Of a stretch of DNA of 64,000 nt, positions 7,409 through 15,380 are shown piece after piece. The number at the start of each line of letters is the position of its first letter. Positions within the stretch are counted from its first letter, which is position 1. The stretch comes from CBDCFV01 sp965216425. GTDB lineage: Bacteria; Chloroflexota; Dehalococcoidia; Lucifugimonadales; UBA3495. The notes beneath the pieces were generated by a model. It was not told the origin of the DNA. It did not search any database and saw only the letters and a program-made list of their open reading frames with translations. A program made the position numbers and the translations under genes. The stretch covers positions 620,001 through 684,000 of the forward strand of contig CBDCFV010000005.1 of NCBI GenBank assembly GCA_965216425.1, in the 5' to 3' direction.

Positions 7409-9304
7409 TTATTTTTCCAGCCAGATATGTTCCTTCTGGAACCCGTACTGCACCGTGATGGCCGTGAGGTTGTAGTTCTTCACCCGGTCGCTCACGCTGA
7501 ACGCGGGCAGAGGCCACCAGTACAGGTTGTGGAAGTGCCCCTCACCAGTACGCAGGATATCCTCTGCCTCCCGGATGAGAGCTATCCGCTTTTCCAAGTC
7601 GGCCTCAGACTTCTGCTTCTCGAATATGTCGATGATCCGCTGGTCAGTGTACTTGAGGGCGTTGCGCGGGCCGCCGGGCATGTACACGCCCAAGAACAGG
7701 TCGTCCGGGTCCAGGATGTTCGGGCCGTGGCCCAGTCCCAGAAGGTGAGCGTAGTCTCCAGCCTGCTCAGCGTTAAAGCCCGTGGTCGTATCGGTGATTT
7801 TTATCTTCAGGTCCACGCCTATCTTGGCGAACTGGGCCTTCAGCAGGACCGGAACTTCCTTCAAAAGGGCGTAAGTGTGGTACTCGATCTCCACCCCGCC
7901 GGCGTGACCGGCCTCAGCCATCAACGCCTTGGCCATTTCGATATCCCGAGGGTCCTTCTGGACTCCCTCTACACCGTACGGCGCGGTGGTTAGGGGGGTG
8001 CCGTTGCCGTCAACATAGCGGTAGCCGGGCCAGGTTGCCACCTCTTCTTCACTGGAAGACCACTGGGTGCCGGGGAAGAATGGCACACCCAACTTCGCCT
8101 TGCCCAACCGCATCACCCGGTTGACTTCCTCCCGGTCCAACGCCAAGTAAAGGGCCCGGCGAACGCGGGGGTCATTAACCGGCTCGTTGTTGAAGTTAAT
8201 CTGGTAGAAACGCATCAGGTTGGGGCCGCTGTAGAATAGCTTGCCCTTGTCCTCGATTTTCTTCATGTAACCATTGGCGTCAGTCTCATTAAGTCCCATG
8301 CTGGGGCTGAAGTCTATCTGCCCGGTGATAAACGCGCTCATGTGCGTGTTCTTGTCGGCAATAATGTATGCGGTCACCGAGTCCAAGAAAGGCAGACCTT
8401 CCTTGAAGTAGTTGGGGTTCTTCTCGATTTTCATGCTGCTGCCGCGTTCGTGGTTGACGAAGGTAAACGCGCCGGAACCCACGATATTCTCAGGGGTGTC
8501 GAAAAACTCCTCGGCGTCAGCCCTGCCGTCCAGCACATGCTTCGGCATCATTACCATGTAACCAGTGGCCAGGAATGGCAGCAACGCCGCTGGGTTTGAG
8601 AACTTGGTGTTGACTTGGACCGTTTGCGGGTCCAGGGCCACTGAGTTCTCGTAGTACGGTGCTATGTTACGCACCCTGGGCCTGATCTTCGTCAGGTCGC
8701 TCATCCGGTCCAAGCTGAACACAATGTCGTCAGCCGTAACCGGGGTTCCGTCGGTCCACTGGGCGTTGGCCGGGAGCCGGAAGGTGACGCTGTTGCCGTC
8801 TTCCGCCCATTCCCAACTGTCGGCCAAGTCGCCGATGATGGTGGTCTGGTCGTCCGGGTTGTACATCACCAAGAGATTGTATACGTCTCGCGGGATGTAC
8901 AAAGACCGGTTGCAGCAACTCTGGTGGATATCCCAGTGGTCCGTTTCGTAGGACATCCCCATGTTCAGGTCGCCGCCGTACTTTCCCTGCTTCACCCACT
9001 CGGTCCAAGGCTTCGCGCCGATGGCCACAGGGGCGACCGTAGGCTCAACCAGGACCTCTTTCACTACTTCCTTAATTACTTCGACTTCTTTGACTACCTC
9101 TTTCTCTACGATGACCGGTTTTTCTACTTCCTTAATGACTTCCTTTTCTACGACAACCGGCTTCTCGACCTCCCTGATTACCTCTTTCTCCACCACCACG
9201 GGCTCCGCCGGGGCGGTGCCGCCGCAAGCGACGACGAAAAGGAAAACAAGCACCACGGGTGTTAACGCCAGTTGGTAAAAATAGCGGGACAACAGGTTTC
9301 TCAT
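7409..9304 (-). CDS. ABC transporter substrate-binding lipoprotein, family 5 (second cassette)
   Basis: This is a 631-aa solute-binding protein with lipobox VVAC (Cys27). Residues about 35-90 are a charged repeat of E-K-E-V units (VEKEVIREVEKPV and variants), a linker style often seen in Chloroflexota binding proteins. The SBP_bac_5 domain then follows with FRLPANAQWTDGTPVTADDIVFSLD and DPRVRRALYLALD. It heads the operon 9304-5320. The ligand-binding domain is co-linear with the paralog at 3057-4946 while the linkers are unrelated, so the linkers were replaced or diverged after duplication. Confidence 0.92.
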   Translation of the reverse strand: MRNLLSRYFYQLALTPVVLVFLFVVACGGTAPAEPVVVEKEVIREVEKPVVVEKEVIKEVEKPVIVEKEVVKEVEVIKEVVKEVLVEPTVAPVAIGAKPWTEWVKQGKYGGDLNMGMSYETDHWDIHQSCCNRSLYIPRDVYNLLVMYNPDDQTTIIGDLADSWEWAEDGNSVTFRLPANAQWTDGTPVTADDIVFSLDRMSDLTKIRPRVRNIAPYYENSVALDPQTVQVNTKFSNPAALLPFLATGYMVMMPKHVLDGRADAEEFFDTPENIVGSGAFTFVNHERGSSMKIEKNPNYFKEGLPFLDSVTAYIIADKNTHMSAFITGQIDFSPSMGLNETDANGYMKKIEDKGKLFYSGPNLMRFYQINFNNEPVNDPRVRRALYLALDREEVNRVMRLGKAKLGVPFFPGTQWSSSEEEVATWPGYRYVDGNGTPLTTAPYGVEGVQKDPRDIEMAKALMAEAGHAGGVEIEYHTYALLKEVPVLLKAQFAKIGVDLKIKITDTTTGFNAEQAGDYAHLLGLGHGPNILDPDDLFLGVYMPGGPRNALKYTDQRIIDIFEKQKSEADLEKRIALIREAEDILRTGEGHFHNLYWWPLPAFSVSDRVKNYNLTAITVQYGFQKEHIWLEK

Positions 9305-9640
9305 GAAAAGAGACTCCTCCAGTTTGAGATTACATCCAAGCCCATTACAGCGAATACTGCCTTGGTCTTAGACACATAATCGGACACCAACAGGAATCAG
9401 CAGGTTATGCCTACATAGGCATCAAGACATGTAAAAGAACCTGGCTGACAGTCCCATTGACCGCCCAAAATACGCGGTAAGGTATAAACTATGGACGTTT
9501 GGTTGTCAAGCTGAACGAGGCTTGCGCGGACGCACACCGCAAGGGTGCTACTGGCCTGAAATCCGATGTTAAGTTAGGATGCGTTAGGCTCATAGACATC
9601 TCCAACAACCGATATCTACCGACGAAGCGAGGATAACGCC
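9305..9640. promoter_or_regulatory. divergent promoter region with a 7-2-7 palindrome
   Basis: This 336-bp gap separates the divergent binding-protein and amidase genes, so it holds both promoters. A perfect palindrome, ATGCCTA-CA-TAGGCAT at 9407-9422, is a candidate operator for a dimeric regulator. I cannot assign -10/-35 boxes with confidence, and no small gene is supported. Confidence 0.45.
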
Positions 9641-11059
9641 ATGCAAGAACCCGACCTGCATTACACCCCTGTCTGGCGCCTTCGAGAGTTGCTGGACTCC
9701 CGCCAAATCTCCTCGGCGGAGCTTACCGAATTCTTCCTGCGCCGTATCGAACGGTTGAACCCTAAATACAACGCTTTCCTCACGGTTACCGGCGAGCGGG
9801 CCAGGGCCGCGGCCCGGGAGGCCGATCGGGCAATTCAGGAAGGCCAGGGCGGCAGCCCATTGCTGGGCATACCCATTTCCATCAAGGACCTGGAGGCCAC
9901 CAAGGGAGTAAGGTCCACCATGGGGTCTTTGGCCTACCGTGATACGGTGCCTGACATAGATTCGGTGGTGGTTGAGCGGGTGAAAGCCTCCGGCGCAGTC
10001 ATTCTGGGCAAGACCAACACTCCGGAGTTCGGACTGCAGGGCACCACAGAGAACCGGTTGGGCGACCCTTGCCGCAATCCTTGGAACACCGAACGCACTC
10101 CCGGCGGGTCCAGCGGAGGCGCGGGCGCAGCCCTGGCATCAGGAATGTGCCCCATCGCCACTGCCACCGACGGCGGCGGCTCCATCCGCAACCCCAGCAG
10201 CTTCTGCGGGCTTTTCGGCATCAAGCCAACGTTGGGGCGGGTCCCCAGAGCGGGGGGCTTGGGCCGGCCCGCACCCAACCTCACCGCCCAGTCCGGGCCG
10301 ATGGCCCACAACGTGCGGGACGCGGCGATACTGCTGCAAGCGTTAGCCGGTCACGACGGCAGAGACCCACGGTCGCTGAGAGAAACCCCTCCGGACTTTG
10401 TAGTGGGACTGGAAGGCGGAGCGAGGGGCTTGCGTATGGCTTGGAGCACCGACTTGGGCTATGCGGTCATCGACCCGGAGGTGGCGGCCATCACATCGGA
10501 AGCCGCCCGGGTCTTCGAGGAATTGGGGTGCGCCGTGGACGAACCCGCTTTCGTCCTGGATAACCCCGTCTCGGCGTTCCGGACCATTTTCCACACCAGC
10601 AACTACACCACCTACGGCCACCTGCTGGAAAACGCGGCGGACCAATTGTCCGAAAATACCCTCTACTGCTTCGAGTACGGTTCCCAAGTGACGGGGGCCG
10701 ACTTCGCTCGCGCGATACGCGACGTGGACATGATGCGTGAGAAGCTGGACGACCTGCTGGACGTTTACGACCTGCTGCTGACCCCCACTATGGCCGTCCC
10801 TCCCTTCCCCATAGGCCAACCACCAAGCAACATCGGCGGCAAAGAAGTAGACCCCAGGTTTGGCTACTCCCCCATGACTAGGCCTTTTAACTTATGCGGA
10901 CAGCCCGCTGCCAGCATTCCCTGCGGGTTCACCCAGGACGGCCTGCCCATCGGCCTGCATATCATTGGCCGCAGGGGGGAAGAAACAACAGTGCTGCGCG
11001 CCGCCGCCGCGTTCGAACAGGCCCGGCCCTGGCAGGGCCGTCACCCGATTGTTGAGTGA
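9641..11059 (+). CDS. amidase (amidase signature family)
   Basis: This is a 472-aa amidase-signature hydrolase that cleaves carboxamides by a Ser-cisSer-Lys triad. The residues are visible: Lys82 (ISIKD), Ser157 in the glycine-rich TPGGSSGG segment, and the nucleophile Ser181 in DGGGSIRNP, with the usual spacing. The GKTNTPEFG motif is present at about 123-131. It is the first gene of a pair with a cupin 63 bp downstream and is divergent from the second ABC cassette. Next to RidA and an amidohydrolase it fits degradation of nitrogenous compounds. The exact substrate is unknown. It is not an obvious GatA, because no gatB or gatC is present. Confidence 0.9.
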   Translation: MQEPDLHYTPVWRLRELLDSRQISSAELTEFFLRRIERLNPKYNAFLTVTGERARAAAREADRAIQEGQGGSPLLGIPISIKDLEATKGVRSTMGSLAYRDTVPDIDSVVVERVKASGAVILGKTNTPEFGLQGTTENRLGDPCRNPWNTERTPGGSSGGAGAALASGMCPIATATDGGGSIRNPSSFCGLFGIKPTLGRVPRAGGLGRPAPNLTAQSGPMAHNVRDAAILLQALAGHDGRDPRSLRETPPDFVVGLEGGARGLRMAWSTDLGYAVIDPEVAAITSEAARVFEELGCAVDEPAFVLDNPVSAFRTIFHTSNYTTYGHLLENAADQLSENTLYCFEYGSQVTGADFARAIRDVDMMREKLDDLLDVYDLLLTPTMAVPPFPIGQPPSNIGGKEVDPRFGYSPMTRPFNLCGQPAASIPCGFTQDGLPIGLHIIGRRGEETTVLRAAAAFEQARPWQGRHPIVE

Positions 11060-11122
11060 CCCGTCTATAGCGTAACGCGGTGAACTGACCAATAAATTTT
11101 TCTACAGGAGGGCTAAACCAAT

Positions 11123-11455
11123 ATGGGTATCTACAGAATGTACACCGGGGACGACAACGAGACTCACATGGAGGAATTGCCGCTGTCCGACCATCCCGAA
11201 CTGGGAGAGTTGCAGGACGTCGGGGGTATGCAGATTCAGCAGAACCCGGGCGGGCGGTTCCTCGACTGGCACCCCGCACCCGACCGGAGGTGGATGATCA
11301 CCTTGTCTGGGGACCTGGAGATAGGCCTGGGCGATGGTACCGTGCACAAGTTCGGCCCTGGCGACGTCCGCTTGATAGAGGACGTGACCGGCCGCGGCCA
11401 TACTACCCATTACGTCACAGACCATACCTCCGCGATGATGCCTTTGCCGGACTAG
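11123..11455 (+). CDS. small single-domain cupin protein
   Basis: This 110-aa protein has the cupin pattern: WMITLSGDLEIGLGDG (cupin motif 1 region), then HKFGPGDVRLIEDVTGRGH with a terminal His cluster (HTTHYVTDH). It is likely cytoplasmic and may bind a metal or a small carboxylate. It follows the amidase and is preceded by an AGGAGG site, so it is probably co-transcribed with it. Its stop overlaps the stop of the convergent RidA gene in a shared CTAG. The reaction is not known. Confidence 0.75.
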   Translation: MGIYRMYTGDDNETHMEELPLSDHPELGELQDVGGMQIQQNPGGRFLDWHPAPDRRWMITLSGDLEIGLGDGTVHKFGPGDVRLIEDVTGRGHTTHYVTDHTSAMMPLPD

Positions 11456-11925
11456 TCCTCGACCTCAAGGATCATTTCGATCTCAACAGGCATACCGGAC
11501 GGGAGGGTTGCCATGCCTACGGCCGACCTGGCGTGGCGGCCCTTCTCTCCATAGATACTGTTCAAGAGGTCGGACGCGCCGTTGGCAACCTTGGGCGTGT
11601 CTTCGAAATCGGGCGTGGCGTTGATCATACAAAGGAGCTTTACCACACGCTTCACTTTGTCCAGGTCGCCAAGCTCACCCTTCACTACGCTGAGCAGGTT
11701 GAGCATGGTCTGGCGGGCGCAGTCGTAGCCCTGCTCTATAGTAACGTTCGCCCCTAGCTTTCCCACGTGCAGAAAGCCGCCTTCGGGCAGCCCGGGTCCT
11801 GTCCCGGCGGTATAGAGCAGATTGCCGGTGCGGACTGCGGAGACGAAGTTGCCGGGTAACGGCGACGTCCTTGACGGGGGCAATTCGTACCCCAATTCAT
11901 TCAACTTGCGTTCTGCCTCTGGCAT
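11452..11925 (-). CDS. RidA/YjgF/UK114 family protein
   Basis: This 157-aa protein belongs to the RidA superfamily. Recognisable parts are the N-terminal YELPPSRTSPLPGNFVSAVRTGNLLYTAGTGP-type start and the C-terminal active-site strand RSAVGMATLPSGMPVEIE, with the Arg and final Glu that bind and activate water in RidA deaminases. It is somewhat longer than E. coli RidA (about 128 aa). RidA enzymes hydrolyse reactive enamine/imine intermediates. Placement between amidase/cupin and amidohydrolase fits nitrogen compound catabolism. The gene ends inside the cupin stop codon (CTAG). Confidence 0.85.
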   Translation of the reverse strand: MPEAERKLNELGYELPPSRTSPLPGNFVSAVRTGNLLYTAGTGPGLPEGGFLHVGKLGANVTIEQGYDCARQTMLNLLSVVKGELGDLDKVKRVVKLLCMINATPDFEDTPKVANGASDLLNSIYGEKGRHARSAVGMATLPSGMPVEIEMILEVED

Positions 11926-12044
11926 AGTTATACCTCCTGTTTTATTGATGGCTTTGGCCTGATAAAGACTCCAATCATTGTAACGCTAGACATTCAGAAA
12001 ACAACGCTGGCAATACTATTCTGTAACTTCAGGGAGCGCCAATT

Positions 12045-13424
12045 ATGTCAACTGTAATTGGAAACACAACCATCGTTACCGGGAACGCGGCACGGACGGT
12101 GTTACATAACTCCGCCGTAGCCATAGATGGGGACTGCATCGCGGCCATAGGCCCAACGGCGGAGGTTATGGGGGCCTACCCCGGAGCCGACCAAGTAGAC
12201 GGCTCCAACAAGGCGGTTTTCCCGGGGCTGGTCAACTGCCACACCCACCTTCTGGCCACCACCGACCGGGGCATCCTCGAGGACTTCGGGTTTCCCACAA
12301 CCCTGCGCTTTCCTCAGTCGGCCCGGGGTATGTTGACCTTGGAAGAACGCCAGTTGATGGCCACCTTGGGAACCCTGGAGGCCATCCGCAGCGGCACGAC
12401 GTGCTTGTTGGAAATTTCCGGCGGCGTCCAAGGCTACACCGAAAGTTTGGCCCAAACCGGGCTGCGGCTGGTTGTGTCGGACAGCATCAACGACGTTGAT
12501 GAGTCCCAACCGCGGGGTGCACGGTTCGTGTCCTCGGAAAGCAAGTTGGACGCCGAGTTGCAGCGGAGCGCCGACCTTATCGGTTCCTGGCATGGGGCAA
12601 AGGACGGCAGGGTCACCTGTTTTATGGCGCCCCATGCCCCTGAGACCTGCTCTCCCGAGTTGCTCCGGCGCAGCCGCGAAATGGCCGAGTCCTACGACGT
12701 GGGCTACACTATCCACTTGTCTCAGAGTCCCTTGGAAGTGGAAGCGGTCATGCGCACCCGCGGCGTGCCTCCGACCCACTATCTGTTCGCCCATGATTTC
12801 CTTGGACCACGCTTGGTTGTCGCCCACTGCCGTTACGTAAACTCCGCCGAGATAGCCCTGCTGGGCGCCGCCGGCGTCGGAGTATCCAACAACGCCGCCA
12901 TAGCCGCCCGCCGCGGCGCAGGCGCCCCGGTCAAGGAGCTTCAAACGGCAGGCTGTCGCATCGGCATGGGGTCGGACAACATGGCTGAGGACATGGTGGA
13001 GGTGATGCGGACAGGCCTGTTTGCCGAGCGGGTGCGCCGCAACGCCCAGATGGACCCACAGCCGGAGGACGTGCTGGAGTGGGCCACCATCGGTGGAGCA
13101 AACATCCTGGGGCTGGGTCAGCAGACCGGGTCGCTGGAAGTTGGAAAGAAGGCGGACCTGTTCATCGTAGATACCCTGAAGCCGCACCTGGTCCCCAACC
13201 TGCGCATCGTGTCCGGCTTCGTCCACAACGGCCATCCGGGCGATGTTACCGGTTTGATGGTGGACGGCCAATGGGTAATGCGGGAAGGCAAGATTTTGAC
13301 TGTAGACGAGGCAGACGTGCTACGCCGGGCGGAGCAGGTGGGCCTTGCGGTGTGGCGCAGACTGGTCGCCCAATATCCCAACGTGCCTTTCCCTATTACG
13401 CTTCCACCTGAGATGGCCGGATAG
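12045..13424 (+). CDS. metal-dependent amidohydrolase (cytosine deaminase/TrzN-AtzA-like)
   Basis: This is a 459-aa amidohydrolase-superfamily enzyme. Metal ligands are visible: His66 and His68 (NCHTHLL), a His in YTIHLSQS, a His in VVAHCRYVN, and the catalytic Asp in IGMGSDNMAED. The C-terminal GSLEVGKKADLFIVD stretch is the usual beta-sandwich closure. This subgroup hydrolyses amino or chloro groups on N-heterocycles (guanine, cytosine, s-triazines, methylthioadenosine). The substrate cannot be decided here. GGGAG lies 8 bases before the ATG. Confidence 0.88.
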   Translation: MSTVIGNTTIVTGNAARTVLHNSAVAIDGDCIAAIGPTAEVMGAYPGADQVDGSNKAVFPGLVNCHTHLLATTDRGILEDFGFPTTLRFPQSARGMLTLEERQLMATLGTLEAIRSGTTCLLEISGGVQGYTESLAQTGLRLVVSDSINDVDESQPRGARFVSSESKLDAELQRSADLIGSWHGAKDGRVTCFMAPHAPETCSPELLRRSREMAESYDVGYTIHLSQSPLEVEAVMRTRGVPPTHYLFAHDFLGPRLVVAHCRYVNSAEIALLGAAGVGVSNNAAIAARRGAGAPVKELQTAGCRIGMGSDNMAEDMVEVMRTGLFAERVRRNAQMDPQPEDVLEWATIGGANILGLGQQTGSLEVGKKADLFIVDTLKPHLVPNLRIVSGFVHNGHPGDVTGLMVDGQWVMREGKILTVDEADVLRRAEQVGLAVWRRLVAQYPNVPFPITLPPEMAG

Positions 13425-13459
13425 GTTTCGGCCGGAGAATCAATTATCCGATTTGTGAG

Positions 13460-13487
13460 TTGAGATTGAGGGATAAACAACTATAAT
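13460..13487 (+). promoter_or_regulatory. candidate sigma-70 type promoter for the 13520 gene
   Basis: TTGAGA at 13460-13465 and a perfect TATAAT at 13482-13487 are separated by 16 bp. The predicted start of transcription is near 13494, about 26 bases before the ATG at 13520. Confidence 0.45.
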
Positions 13488-13519
13488 TGGGATAACCTCA
13501 ACAGTGGTGATGAAACAAA

Positions 13520-13903
13520 ATGGTCTTGGCTCATGATGTACAATCTCTTTTTGACGATGCCAAAAATTTGCATCAATTTGCGTTGAAGATCGCGGGAGAG
13601 GGAGACTTACGAGACGCGGCGGAAAAAGCGTGGTGCGCGGTAAACAGGGCGACTACAGCGTTAGTGTTGGCTAGAACCGACGTCCGACCCGAGCGGTCTC
13701 CTCAAGTGACTGACGGGTTGGCTTATTTGGCGGATGATGACTTCCGGTTGGTCGATTTGACCAACGCATACTTTGCTTATCAAGGCCGATTGCATGGTAG
13801 ATACTTTTATGACGGGAAGCTGGACTCGCCCTCCACTGTAACATCAGAAATTAATCGGGTTGGGAACTATATTCAAGAAGCCGAGCGGTGGGCCGAGGGC
13901 TGA
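13520..13903 (+). CDS. small helical protein, unrecognised (HEPN/PaREP1-like candidate)
   Basis: This 127-aa protein is predicted to be mostly alpha-helical. The segment GDLRDAAEKAWCAVNRATTALVLAR resembles the first helical hairpin of PaREP1/HEPN-type proteins. I see no HEPN RNase Rx4-6H motif. It is preceded by a good TATAAT promoter and stands alone. It lies next to other small accessory genes (a broken gene at 14047-14845 and the 75-aa gene at 15041). Function is unknown. Confidence 0.55.
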   Translation: MVLAHDVQSLFDDAKNLHQFALKIAGEGDLRDAAEKAWCAVNRATTALVLARTDVRPERSPQVTDGLAYLADDDFRLVDLTNAYFAYQGRLHGRYFYDGKLDSPSTVTSEINRVGNYIQEAERWAEG

Positions 13904-14046
13904 CTGGAAACGGCAAGTGGGCGGTGCGAGACTGCAATATCCTAACGGTGGACGGAACCCGACGCTCTGGGTCATACGGAAACCTAGAGAACCCTGAGAA
14001 TGTGGGCGCAGATGCACTTCCCATAGGATAGTTAGAATTTCGAAAG

Positions 14047-14845
14047 TCACTTCTCGAAGTGGTCGGGCAAGTCCGCCAACTCAGCCGACCATGAGACATT
14101 GCGTGCATAGACCAATGACATCATCTTCTTGTTAACCCACACCACCGCAGATAGCGTGAAAGCGCTTGCTGCCAGAATCGAGTTGACCGATGAAATCACA
14201 GCCCCCGCGGGTTGTTGTCATTCACGTCATAGGTAGATAGCTGTATGAGAATTCCACCCCCCAAGCTGCTCATTGCGCCAACGCTAGCTCCATATCATCC
14301 GGATAGAGATTCCACTTCTTTGAGTCCTTAACCCCCCGGCGCCTGTTGTACATATTTGGGTCGAATGAGACCAGCGTCAGCGACCCATCCGCCAGCCCCG
14401 CATTAGAGGGGCTCGGCAACCCTTTGTCAAACCTATCCCGCCAGTCGCCCCGGAATAGCCCGGCCCTCTTACACCTCGCTAATTTATAAACACGTTGGCA
14501 CCAAGACCCGAGCTCCGCAAAGGTTGAAGGGTCTATCTCACACAACAACAGGGAGAAATCACCCTCCCAAGCCTTCTCCATGAAGACCGCACTATTGGGA
14601 TAGCCTCCGTTGCGCGCAAGATGATGCCACGCCTGCTCATAGACCGACTCAGGGTTGTTCGACAATCCGGCTTCCACACGGGTGAACCGGCAGTCCTTAC
14701 GATGGTTCTCCCTTGCCAGCGGCGCCATTGCATGAGCGTCGATGAAACTCAACCCTGATGTATGCTTCTTGCCCGCAATGACTAGCAGTTCGCAGAGCGT
14801 CCAGTGCTGCACCAGGTGGCCGACGTTGCCCTTGTACTTGCCCAT
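14047..14845 (-). pseudogene. RlmJ/TcmP-like methyltransferase-type gene broken by two frameshifts
   Basis: The first frame from ATG 14845 (191 aa) starts MGKYKGNVGHLVQHW and contains LSFIDAHAMAPLA and SFDPNMY, which resemble the N-terminus, SAM loop and DPPY-like site of RlmJ-type adenine methyltransferases. It stops at 14270. The reading then continues without a gap in a second frame (GGGILIQLSTYDVNDNN) to 14196, and in a third frame (VWVNKKMMSLVYARN, ending LPDHFEK) to the stop at 14047. Both shifts have the same sense, one base missing each time. The second falls at a GGGGG run near 14204. Restoring both bases gives a continuous 266-aa protein. It is either a decayed gene or homopolymer sequencing errors. 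The family name is tentative; the frameshifts are clear. Confidence 0.7.
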
Positions 14846-15040
14846 ACTCAGCCCTTCAACGTTTATTCCATCAGCTTAAGCGACTCCCCACATCTGGTCG
14901 CTGGCAACATCCGCATTTGGGTAATCGATACTGCTCGGCTCCGCACATCGTACGCTATGGTGTCGCCACGCAAGGGATTCCACCGATGACACAACTCTTC
15001 CCCATTGGTGAATCCGCAGTTAGCTGTGGGCATCGGGTAT

Positions 15041-15268
15041 CTAGTACCAAAGTCTGGGGGGCAGCCGTAACGGCGCCTTTCCTACCTTCCTGATTAGATA
15101 CGGGCCGCGTCCAAACCGCTTTATCGCATCAACCGCCGCATCCTCGAGTTCAACGTAGCTTCCCGCCAGTTGCTCATCGTGAAAGACTACCCACCTCCCG
15201 AATAATTCCGTCTCGAGATAGTCGCTCATCTTGTTATAGACCGCGATGTTCTCGTCCAACGTAGCCAT
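15041..15268 (-). CDS. small conserved-type hypothetical protein, 75 aa
   Basis: The start at 15268 is chosen because AAGGAGG sits 6-7 bases upstream; an in-frame start at 15304 has none. The protein has an N-terminal helix (MATLDENIAVYNKM) and a compact alpha/beta part with GRWVVFHDEQLAGSY and FGRGPYLIRKVG. The WVVFHD core resembles the short DUF5678-type domain, which is weak evidence. Function is unknown. Related small proteins are often paired with an aspartic-protease gene; none is visible downstream. Confidence 0.55.
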   Translation of the reverse strand: MATLDENIAVYNKMSDYLETELFGRWVVFHDEQLAGSYVELEDAAVDAIKRFGRGPYLIRKVGKAPLRLPPRLWY

Positions 15269-15380
15269 TCTTGCCTCCTTACAACCGACCGCGGCTATGT
15301 CCACTGCCTATTTGAAGTCCCCAGGAAACCCTGCGTCCCCTTTGCCTGCTCCTTCGCATAGGCACCGGACCATCCCGCCC

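Noticed and set aside
9641..11059. GatA subunit of Glu-tRNA amidotransferase
   Set aside because: The signature is shared by all amidases, no gatB or gatC is adjacent, and the catabolic neighbourhood suits a general amidase.
12102..13271. Long antisense open frame (389 codons) opposite the amidohydrolase
   Set aside because: It is a shadow of codon bias; the plus-strand gene has all catalytic motifs and a ribosome site, and the antisense translation has no recognisable pattern.
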